Source: Phycisphaerales bacterium (lineage in GTDB: Bacteria; Planctomycetota; Phycisphaerae; Phycisphaerales; UBA1924). From it: a DNA stretch of 34,812 nt. Under the pieces are notes generated by a model that had not been told where the DNA came from, did no database searches, and saw only the letters and a program-made list of their open reading frames with translations. Each line of letters starts with the position of its first letter. The first letter of the stretch is position 1. Location of the stretch: positions 1 through 34,812 of the forward strand of contig JAEPQP010000015.1 of assembly GCA_017640485.1 (NCBI GenBank). The letters are read 5' to 3'. The translations under genes were made by a program, and so were the position numbers. Below are positions 8,875 to 16,718 of this stretch, one piece after another.

Positions 8875-9657
8875 CTACTGGGAGGGCTCGGCTGGTTCGG
8901 TTGTTGGAGGAGCGGGTGGGGTTGGCTCTGAAGAGGAGCCGATTTTGGGTTCGGTGCCGAGCATTGCTCGTTGGAGATTCCCGCGATGCTTGTAGATCAC
9001 AATCACGGCGAGGACGCTCGCGGCGATGAGGAAGGGGGTGCCTTGGAACTCGAACATTTGTTTCAGGTCTTCTGCGGGCATATCTGCGTAGCGGGGTTGC
9101 TCTCCGAATCGGCGTTCCTGGGTGGTCTCGTAGAGCCGGAACGATTGCCAAGTCCAGAGGGGAAGGGTCGCGGCGGCGGCGGATGACGCGACCCCGATCA
9201 TGCGCCAGAGGGAGAGGACGACGATAAAGACGACCGCGGCTCCGACGGCGGGGAGGGTCATCGCGGGGAGGACGCCGAGGAGGGACCCGAGTCCGGTCGC
9301 GACGCCCTTGCCTCCTTTGAATCCGAGCCAGGGGGTGAACATGTGTCCGATCGGGGACGCGAACATGACGGCGAGCCAAGCCCATGCTTGGGTGTCGGTC
9401 ATGTCCATGGATCCTAGGGTGTTGAGCAGTGCGCCCGCGACGAGTGAGGGGATCAGTCCTTTGGTGAAATCGAGGGTGAAGCAGATCGCGAAGTACTTCT
9501 TGCCGAGGATGCGTCCGAGGTTTGAGGCGCCGATGTTCCCGGAGCCTTGGGTGCGGATGTCAACGCCTTTGGATCGACCGATGAGGAATCCGAAGGGGAT
9601 GGAGCCGACCAGGAACGCGGCGATGACGAGGAGGGGGATGAGTGCATACTCGGGCAT
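8875..9657 (-). CDS. plsY: Glycerol-3-phosphate acyltransferase PlsY
   Basis: LVGSIPFGFLIGRSKGVDIRTQGSGNIGASNLGR...GFKGGKGVATGLG are PlsY motifs; ATG chosen at 9657 rather than the upstream CTG of the ORF track. Confidence 0.93.
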   Translation of the reverse strand: MPEYALIPLLVIAAFLVGSIPFGFLIGRSKGVDIRTQGSGNIGASNLGRILGKKYFAICFTLDFTKGLIPSLVAGALLNTLGSMDMTDTQAWAWLAVMFASPIGHMFTPWLGFKGGKGVATGLGSLLGVLPAMTLPAVGAAVVFIVVLSLWRMIGVASSAAAATLPLWTWQSFRLYETTQERRFGEQPRYADMPAEDLKQMFEFQGTPFLIAASVLAVIVIYKHRGNLQRAMLGTEPKIGSSSEPTPPAPPTTEPAEPSQ

Positions 9658-9720
9658 ACCGGTAGGGTAGGGAATCTGCACGGCTAAACCCAGCAACCGG
9701 GGCTCAGTTCAGAAGTCTGA

Positions 9721-11787
9721 TCACGGGCACCCCGCTCCGTACGCGGTGAGGAACGCGGAGATGTCGAAGAAGTCGAAGAGGGTGTCGTTGTTGAAGTCTG
9801 CGATGGGGTCTTGGGTTGAGAAGGCCGTGAGGAATGCGGAGATGTCGAAGAAATCGAGGACGCCATCGGTGTTGAGGTCTGATGGACAGGCTCCTGTTGA
9901 GTCAAGATAGACAACAGGCATGCTGTTGAGGAGATCGTTTTCCTCGAATGAGAACTCCCCGACTTCGAGATCCAGTGTGCTGTCACCATCGGCAATCGCT
10001 CCGAGGGTAAAGTTCGGGCTCCCTCGAATTTTGTAATACAAGTTTGACCAGTCATCGTGACCGATGTGGGTATCGATCGATTCTGGTGAGTTCATGTTTG
10101 ATTGGCTCACATCCAACTGAATGCCGACGGCTGTAGTTGATCCGTCGACATCCCAATCCACCGGCGTGTTCTGCGATCCATCTGCGATCCAGATGCGTGT
10201 ACTGCCGATAGGATTGATCGGGTTATCGTTGGCGAAAGCAAACAGGCGCCCGTTTGAGGAGGGGTGGTTGGATCCGATTCCAATAGGTTCAGAGAGTGAG
10301 GACTCGTCCACATTTGGTAGTTGGGCGCGGGAGTAGTCGAGCTGTAGGTTGCTGTTCCATCTCGGCCCCCAGTTGTCGCGTTCGAGTGCGTGCATGTAGT
10401 TCATGACGCTGAAGTAGTTTGGTTTGAAGTTGATATTGTCGCCTCCGCCGTGTCTGAGCCCGAGGTTGTGGCCGAGCTCATGCATGATTGAAGCCGCCAT
10501 ATCATTTGGGCGATCGTTGGGGTCCCGGAGAGTGACGATGAAGTCGTTTCCTGGGATTTCTCCCATGCCACCAACACGGATAGTCCGCGGCTTGGGTTTT
10601 GGGATAGCGTTTTCGTCAAGAAATGTGTAGGTTTGTAGTCCGCCGATCACTCCGTAACGATAGATCAATGACTTTGCTTTGAGCAGAACATCTGCATCAT
10701 CATCGTTTCGTTGCGCAGCTGTTCCAAAGAAAGCCCCTCGTTGTTGGCGCATCTGTGACTTTACGTTTCCTTCGTCGGTTATGTAGTTCTGGTTATAGTT
10801 GATGTTGGGAAGTGTGCTTTCGTCGAGATCCATGTGCAGAAGAATCCCATCAATGCCACTTGGGTTTGAAACAGGTGCGGCATCAAAGGATGTAATGACC
10901 CGATCAAGTAGTGATTGTTGAAGGTTGATATCGCTGTGTGTATCTATTTCAACGAACAAGTCCTTTCGGTCAACTGTTGCGCCGTCACCAGGTAGATCGA
11001 GCTCCGGATTCCCATCGATCTCAAAGTCCACGCCATCTGCTTCCCATGTATTGAACAATCCGTCTCCATCATCATCAAGATGATCAAGGCGCATCGTGAA
11101 GCGTCCAGAGATATCTGCCGGTCCCGCGGATCCTCCGAGTCCGACACCTGCGATAACGGTTGCTTGGACGACGAGTGTGTATTCGCCATCAGGGGCGATG
11201 GTCGCAATATCGATAAAGCGGAGTTCGTTGCTTTGGCCACCAATGAAAGAGGACATGACATATTGGTAGTTGATGAACTGGTCAGGGAGACTTTCGGCAC
11301 CTCCGATGAGTTGTACTCGGACATCCACTGTGTTTGGGCCAAACACACCGGTAGGAAGTGGTTGGTCGAGCACGAATGCGCCTGAGATCACGATATCTGT
11401 TGTTTCAGTAGACGAGAACATTGCAGTAATCCCGGCTCCTGAAGTGGCGTTGAGTCCGAGAGCTGAGCCGAGTGTTGCTTGGCTTGTCAGTTCGGAGATG
11501 AACCTGAATCCATTTCCATTCTGAATAATATCGTATTCAGATCTTGCAAAGGCATTCCCGCCATTGGCCTCTGATGTGGCGATGATGTCACCGATTAGCG
11601 ATCCTGATTGCTGAAGTGTTTGTTCCTCTTCATCGAGAAGAAACTCGAAATCATCGCTATTCGTGGAGGATGCTTCCACTCGAGCAACTGCTTCGAGTTC
11701 GCTAAAAGTAAGCTGTGCGAATGTGTGGCTAGTGCTTAGCGAGAGTGCGGATACGATGAATAAAACAGTTTGAGTGAGATTTTTCAC
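9721..11787 (-). CDS. Secreted zinc metalloprotease-like (metzincin HExxHxxGxxH) protein with C-terminal GC-type dockerin tail
   Basis: IMHELGHNLGLRHGGG; signal-like LTQTVLFIVSALSLSTSHTFAQ; tail CPSDLNTDGVLDFFDIS...GAGCP. Start uncertain (GTG 11787 with GGAGG close upstream, or GTG 11802). Confidence 0.8.
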   Translation of the reverse strand: MKNLTQTVLFIVSALSLSTSHTFAQLTFSELEAVARVEASSTNSDDFEFLLDEEEQTLQQSGSLIGDIIATSEANGGNAFARSEYDIIQNGNGFRFISELTSQATLGSALGLNATSGAGITAMFSSTETTDIVISGAFVLDQPLPTGVFGPNTVDVRVQLIGGAESLPDQFINYQYVMSSFIGGQSNELRFIDIATIAPDGEYTLVVQATVIAGVGLGGSAGPADISGRFTMRLDHLDDDGDGLFNTWEADGVDFEIDGNPELDLPGDGATVDRKDLFVEIDTHSDINLQQSLLDRVITSFDAAPVSNPSGIDGILLHMDLDESTLPNINYNQNYITDEGNVKSQMRQQRGAFFGTAAQRNDDDADVLLKAKSLIYRYGVIGGLQTYTFLDENAIPKPKPRTIRVGGMGEIPGNDFIVTLRDPNDRPNDMAASIMHELGHNLGLRHGGGDNINFKPNYFSVMNYMHALERDNWGPRWNSNLQLDYSRAQLPNVDESSLSEPIGIGSNHPSSNGRLFAFANDNPINPIGSTRIWIADGSQNTPVDWDVDGSTTAVGIQLDVSQSNMNSPESIDTHIGHDDWSNLYYKIRGSPNFTLGAIADGDSTLDLEVGEFSFEENDLLNSMPVVYLDSTGACPSDLNTDGVLDFFDISAFLTAFSTQDPIADFNNDTLFDFFDISAFLTAYGAGCP

Positions 11788-11936
11788 ATAGCCTCCGGAC
11801 ACAAGAATACAAAGAACAGCGCGCGTGGCGAAAGGTTGAACTCAAAGTATCAAAATCAGAGATCTGACTCAATACCCAAGGATTGAATAGATAAGAAATT
11901 CGAATGAATCGGATTCAGGATTGGCGAACGCTAAGT

Positions 11937-12647
11937 CTACAAAGAGCAAAAGCGAGCTGTCAGGACCTCGATGATGTTGGTAAACACATCGATCTGCGAG
12001 CCTGTCGCGTCAACACGCAGGTATCGCTCTGCGTCAGGGTCCGATGCGATCAGGTCCTGATACCCTTTGCGGACCTTTGCGTGGAACGCTGCGCCCTTGG
12101 CTTCCATGCGATCAAGGAGCGGATTGAGTCGGCTCGCGGCGGTGTCTTGGTCGACATCGAAGATCAGCGTCGCGTCGGGTTGGGTGCCTTGCATCGCGAT
12201 CTGTGCGGCGGCGTCGATCTCTTGGATCGGGATCCCGCCTGCGGTCCCTTGATATGCGTATGTGGACGAAACAAAGCGGTCGGCGATGACCAGCTTCCCC
12301 GCTTGAAGTGCAGGGGCGATGACCTGCTCACAGAGCTGGGCGCGGGAAGCCATGTAGAGGAGCATCTCGCAGCGGAGGGACATGGTCTCTCTGTTGAGGT
12401 GTCCGAGCAGCGCGTCGCGGATCTTTTCGCCCACCTCCGTGCCTCCCGGCTCGCGGACCTCGGCGACCTCGATCCCCGCTTTGCGGACAGCGTCGATGAA
12501 CATGGAGAGTTGTGTGGACTTCCCGGAACCGTCGGGGCCGTCGAAGACGAGGAACTTTCCGCGCAGCGCGGTCTGCAATGCTTGCGGGAGTTCTTGGGGT
12601 GGGGGGGTCATGACAGGGACGGCTTCGATGGTTGATTGGGCGCTCAC
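11937..12647 (-). CDS. tmk: Thymidylate kinase
   Basis: KFLVFDGPDGSGKSTQLSMF (P-loop), EVREPGGTEVGEKIRD, VIADRFVSSTYAYQG; GTG start overlapping the upstream stop (GTGA). Confidence 0.93.
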   Translation of the reverse strand: MSAQSTIEAVPVMTPPPQELPQALQTALRGKFLVFDGPDGSGKSTQLSMFIDAVRKAGIEVAEVREPGGTEVGEKIRDALLGHLNRETMSLRCEMLLYMASRAQLCEQVIAPALQAGKLVIADRFVSSTYAYQGTAGGIPIQEIDAAAQIAMQGTQPDATLIFDVDQDTAASRLNPLLDRMEAKGAAFHAKVRKGYQDLIASDPDAERYLRVDATGSQIDVFTNIIEVLTARFCSL

Positions 12648-15262
12648 GGCTCAGAGTGTAGCGTATTTGCGACGCGTGTGAGCCGGAATCGGTAGGGTTC
12701 TGGACCGAGGTTTTGATCGATAAGTTTGAGTCGGGTGAGGTGGGCGCGTGCGGCGGCGCGGTCGCGCTGGTTGCCGTGCTCGAGGGTGGTTTCGAGGATG
12801 AGTGTCCAGCAGTGCCAGAAGTGTTTGGAGGCGTTGTTGTTGAGTGAAGCGGAGAGGGAAGTGAGCCGGGAGAGGGCTTGTTCGTGGCGCTGATCTCCCA
12901 GAAGCGCCCGCGCGTAGATCAGTTCGAGATCGGGGTCATTGGGATCCGGATTTTTTTGGATGAGTTTCGACAAGCGCGAAGCCGCGGATCGTGGGTCGGT
13001 GGATATCTCAAGCTCCGCGGCGGTTCGGTGCCATCGGACAGCGAGCGGGGAGCGGAGTGCGTCGAGGGTTGACGCGGTGCTGATCGCGTGGCTGAGCGGA
13101 TCGGATGTATTGGCATCGAGCGCGTTCTTGTGGAGGATCTCGGCGCCCAGATCAGATTCACGCGTCGCGGGGGTGAGCGATTTGATCAGTTCGAACTGTT
13201 CTGGACCACTGGTCTGCTGGATGAGTTCGAGTCTCCAGAGGTCGATCTCGATGCGATCCGGGAAGAGCGCGATGGTTTGGCGCAGGAGCGGGACCAGCCG
13301 AGGATCGCGCTGTGCGCGGGCGGCGTCGATGGCGCCCGCGAGTGCGTCGGCTGCGCCTGGATGGTGTGGGAACCGGCTCGCGAGCACGGTCGCGGCGGAG
13401 ATGAGTCTGGAGGTTGAGGCGCGCGAGTTGAGCGCACGCGATCCGAGACACGCGATCCAGAGAGATTCCTCCGCGAGTGATTCGTCGGTCGAATCCGTGA
13501 GACCAAGAAGAGCGTCTATCGCGTGCAATCGATCCTCGTCCGTTCCTTGTGTGATGTTCGCACGGGCGATGATGAAGCGTGCGAGTTCGGGGAGGGTGCC
13601 TAGATCCGGGGATTCGTGCTTGACGATCCGCTGGATCGAAGCATCGATCTGCGGGACCAGGGGTTCGTAGTTGGATCGGAGATCGAGCAGTGGTTCGAGC
13701 GGATCGGGGTGAGCGCTTTGGAATCGGAAGGCTGTCTGTGACTCAGCGAGCAGCAGCGCCCATGCGGGATCCGTGGTGAACGGGGGCTGATTGACCACAT
13801 CGCTGGGGATGGGTTGGGTGCTGCTCAGGATCAGGATCGCGTGGGCGGAGATGATCGGGGAGTAGTTGAGGGTGTTCTGCTCGTCGAGCAGTGTTTGAAG
13901 ATCGGAAGTATCGGAAGTGAGCTGCGCGAGCGCGATCCGTCTTCGCGCATCCAGATCCGGCGAGACGAACACCGCTTCGGTGAGCGAGTCGATGAGTGTG
14001 GTGATGGATTCGTTGGTTTGATTTGGTGTCTGCTTGAGCAAGACCGTTTCCGCGAGGAGTAGGGCGCTGCGCGGATCTGATGGGTCTGCTCCTTCGAGCA
14101 TCGCATTGATTCGTCGGAGTGCATTCTCGATGGAGTCGAGGTCCGCTTTGGATGGGATCGAGGAGGTGGCTCGGTAGTAGGAACCCGCGGCTTTGAGTGC
14201 TGCGAGTTGCTCATCTGCGGCCGTGAGTCGGTTGTCGGTGGTGGTCGGGGGCGCGGGGGCGGGTTCGGGATCGGGTGAAACGAGCTGGTTGTAGGTGATC
14301 ACTTGGTGGTCGTTGTGTCCGTCGCCGTGGAAGACACCAATAGTGCGCATGATCCCGGTGGGGTCCTCGTCGAGGAGTTGGATGGTTTTGATGACAGCGG
14401 GTCGCGTGCCTGAGATTGGGTCGAGTGGGTTGAGTTCGTCGAGTCGCTGTCGAACAGATTTGAGTCCCCCTGCCCAGGGTGCTTCGGTGCGTTCGATCCC
14501 GCGCGAGATCAGGAGGATCATGTCGGGCTCGAGTTCGAGGGCCGCGGCGAGTCCGTCGACTGGATTGGATTGACCTCGTGCGGGCATGGCGTTGAGCCAA
14601 TCCGCGACGGCTTGCTTGTTGGCGCGCGTGGCGCGTGGGAGCTTGCCCTTGGATGTCGCGAGTGTTGGAGAGGTGTGGGTGGAGTCTCCCAGTTTCCGAA
14701 ACGCGATGACTTGGAAACGCTGCGTGGGACTGAGTCGGTCGATGGATTGCAGGAGTCGCTCGCGGATATACGAGAGCGAGGTCATCGTAGCGCCGGAGGT
14801 ATCGATGACATACACGATCGAGCGGGCGGCTCCGGTCGAGACGCCTGCGAAGCTGATCGAGCTCGGCGCTGAGGAAGGTTCGGCCGAGAGTGTTGAGGAT
14901 TGATTGACCAGTTGATCCAGGGTCGCGGCGCTCATCGCTTGGGACGCGATCGGGGTGGGCGATTGGAGGGATCTGGCGCTCTGATCGAGCAGGTTGGGCT
15001 GCTGCGGGGTTGGTGCTTGCTCGCGCGATGGAGATGGGTCGGGATCTTGAGAGACTTCGTCGTCGTTGGTCTCGGGGGTTGATGGGGGCGCGGCAACGAC
15101 CTCGAGTTCAGCGAGCGGGAGTGTTCTGGTCTTGGGTTCTTCGGCGATGATGGACGCGGCGCGCGATCCGATGATGATCAGCAGCGTGAGGAGAGCCGCG
15201 TGGATGATGATGGATACGCCGGGGGGGAGCGCCCATCTCAGGATCGATCGTTGGTCTCGCAC
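12644..15262 (-). CDS. Membrane-anchored von Willebrand factor A-like domain protein with long helical C-terminal repeat region
   Basis: 872 aa; N-terminal TM (GVSIIIHAALLTLLIIIGSRAA); ARSIVYVIDTSGATMTSLSYIRERLLQSI resembles the VWA MIDAS strand (DTSG, non-canonical). Confidence 0.7.
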   Translation of the reverse strand: MRDQRSILRWALPPGVSIIIHAALLTLLIIIGSRAASIIAEEPKTRTLPLAELEVVAAPPSTPETNDDEVSQDPDPSPSREQAPTPQQPNLLDQSARSLQSPTPIASQAMSAATLDQLVNQSSTLSAEPSSAPSSISFAGVSTGAARSIVYVIDTSGATMTSLSYIRERLLQSIDRLSPTQRFQVIAFRKLGDSTHTSPTLATSKGKLPRATRANKQAVADWLNAMPARGQSNPVDGLAAALELEPDMILLISRGIERTEAPWAGGLKSVRQRLDELNPLDPISGTRPAVIKTIQLLDEDPTGIMRTIGVFHGDGHNDHQVITYNQLVSPDPEPAPAPPTTTDNRLTAADEQLAALKAAGSYYRATSSIPSKADLDSIENALRRINAMLEGADPSDPRSALLLAETVLLKQTPNQTNESITTLIDSLTEAVFVSPDLDARRRIALAQLTSDTSDLQTLLDEQNTLNYSPIISAHAILILSSTQPIPSDVVNQPPFTTDPAWALLLAESQTAFRFQSAHPDPLEPLLDLRSNYEPLVPQIDASIQRIVKHESPDLGTLPELARFIIARANITQGTDEDRLHAIDALLGLTDSTDESLAEESLWIACLGSRALNSRASTSRLISAATVLASRFPHHPGAADALAGAIDAARAQRDPRLVPLLRQTIALFPDRIEIDLWRLELIQQTSGPEQFELIKSLTPATRESDLGAEILHKNALDANTSDPLSHAISTASTLDALRSPLAVRWHRTAAELEISTDPRSAASRLSKLIQKNPDPNDPDLELIYARALLGDQRHEQALSRLTSLSASLNNNASKHFWHCWTLILETTLEHGNQRDRAAARAHLTRLKLIDQNLGPEPYRFRLTRVANTLHSEP

Positions 15263-15311
15263 GAGTTATTCTAGGGAATCTGTTCTCAAGTTTTGGCTTG
15301 CGTGCGGCGTG

Positions 15312-16361
15312 TTACGGGGTCGGGTTGCTGCTGGGTGGGGGCGTGCGATCAAACGAGCTCCGATCCTGAGGCGGTGCTTCGGGGTCTGGTTTGTGCTTGA
15401 TTGGTTTCGCAGGATTGGTGTTGCTTCCTGAACCACCGGTTACATAGGGATCGCGTCGTCCTGGACGGAAGAGGATGCGGTCGATCGAGAGCGGTCCTGC
15501 ACCGAGGAGCGCGACACTGAGGGTCATGATGACGAGCGCGAACTGCCAGAGCAGGACGTTGTACGCTGTGGGCGCCCAGACATCGGCTCTGTGGGGGATG
15601 AAGCCGAGGATCGAGTTAGTGTCGTGGAGCATCGCGGGACCGATGTTGGTTGACCAGATCGCGACGAGCATGACGGTCATCAGCGAGAACGCGCTGAGGC
15701 GCGTGAGGAATCCGATGAGCAGGAACACACCCGCGGCGAGTTCGGTGATCGCGGTTGCCCATGCGGAGATGATGGGCATCTTCCCGCTCCCCATCCACTT
15801 GGGCAGCAGCGGAGTGAGTGGTTGGGAATCTTCGGTGAGCGCGGGGTTCGCGGCGTTGTCGATGAGCAGCGCGATGCCGTAGACACGCTTGATCCGGACC
15901 GGGTCGGGGTAGTCCGATCCGACGGCGGGTGCTGAGGACTGGAGCACTTGGGTGAGGGTGTAGTACGGCGTGTTGCGGGCGCGTGCTGCAGGGGCACGGG
16001 GAGAGCCTTCTTCAGTTTCGAGTTCGGACCCTGAATCTATCGGGAGCTCCTCGGCTTGATCTAAGAGATCTTCTGCTTGATCGAGATCATCGCTGTCTGC
16101 AGGGAGCGCCTCTTCGATTGTTGGTTGCGTGGTGTCAGGGAGCGGCGAGTCGGGTTCGCTCGGGGTCTGTGCTTCTGGAGTTTCGGGCTGTGGATCAGCG
16201 AGGAAGGTGACGCCGAGGTTTGCGAGTCGTGCGGCGGGGTCTCCCTGGACTGTGGTGGTGCCGAGGATTTTGCCGGCGCCTGCCCAGAGGAAGGTGATCG
16301 CGAGCGCGAGGCGCAGCAGGAAGGATGGAAGGGTCAGTGCGATGTGATCACGGCAGCGCAT
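15312..16361 (-). CDS. DoxX-family membrane protein with large acidic insert
   Basis: LLRLALAITFLWAGAGKILG and ELAAGVFLLIGFLTRLSAFSLMTVMLVAIW match DoxX-type TM segments; SD-like GGAG before ATG. Confidence 0.75.
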   Translation of the reverse strand: MRCRDHIALTLPSFLLRLALAITFLWAGAGKILGTTTVQGDPAARLANLGVTFLADPQPETPEAQTPSEPDSPLPDTTQPTIEEALPADSDDLDQAEDLLDQAEELPIDSGSELETEEGSPRAPAARARNTPYYTLTQVLQSSAPAVGSDYPDPVRIKRVYGIALLIDNAANPALTEDSQPLTPLLPKWMGSGKMPIISAWATAITELAAGVFLLIGFLTRLSAFSLMTVMLVAIWSTNIGPAMLHDTNSILGFIPHRADVWAPTAYNVLLWQFALVIMTLSVALLGAGPLSIDRILFRPGRRDPYVTGGSGSNTNPAKPIKHKPDPEAPPQDRSSFDRTPPPSSNPTP

Positions 16362-16555
16362 AGGGGGCTCCCATTTGGTGTTTCCGGAGGTCCGATGGTG
16401 CTCAGGACAGATCCTTGGTGTACCATCACTCTACATTGATATATGAGGGTGTATCGGCCAGTTGGAATGGATTCGGCCCGGAATTGGGCGGTAAAGTGTA
16501 CCGATTGGCCGGTTTGCGGGATCTTTGAGCGGATCATCGCACCTCACACACCACC

Positions 16556-16638
16556 GCGGGTGTGGCGGAACTGGTAGACGCGCCAGATTTAGGTTCTGGT
16601 GGGCATAGCCCGTGCAGGTTCGATTCCTGTCACCCGCA
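16556..16638 (+). tRNA. tRNA-Leu (anticodon UAG)
   Basis: GCGGGTG...CACCCGC-A acceptor pairing; anticodon arm CCAGA-TTTAGGT-TCTGG (TAG); T-arm GCAGG-TTCGATT-CCTGT; long variable arm GGGCATAGCCC; no encoded CCA. Confidence 0.95.
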
Positions 16639-16663
16639 TTTCTGGTCCACATGACCACACAGA

Positions 16664-16696
16664 AAAACCCCCGGCATTGTTGATGCCGGGGGTTGT
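16664..16696 (-). terminator. Rho-independent terminator for the minus-strand gene ending at 16719
   Basis: AACCCCCGGCAT (16666-16677) / ATGCCGGGGGTT (16683-16694) with a T-run on the minus-strand 3' side (GGTTTTTCT). Confidence 0.85.
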
Positions 16697-16718
16697 TGGT
16701 TTTGGGTGGGGTCTCGAG

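Noticed and set aside
10600-11935. Locally AT-richer stretch considered as horizontally acquired DNA
   Set aside because: No integrase, tRNA junction or direct repeats found; the composition shift could reflect a diverged secreted protein, and I could not compute GC or codon statistics.
11904-12635. 243-aa plus-strand ORF opposite tmk
   Set aside because: Shadow of thymidylate kinase, which has clear motifs.
12939-13670. 243-aa plus-strand ORF opposite the VWA-like gene
   Set aside because: Ser/Arg-rich shadow ORF with no RBS or domain support.
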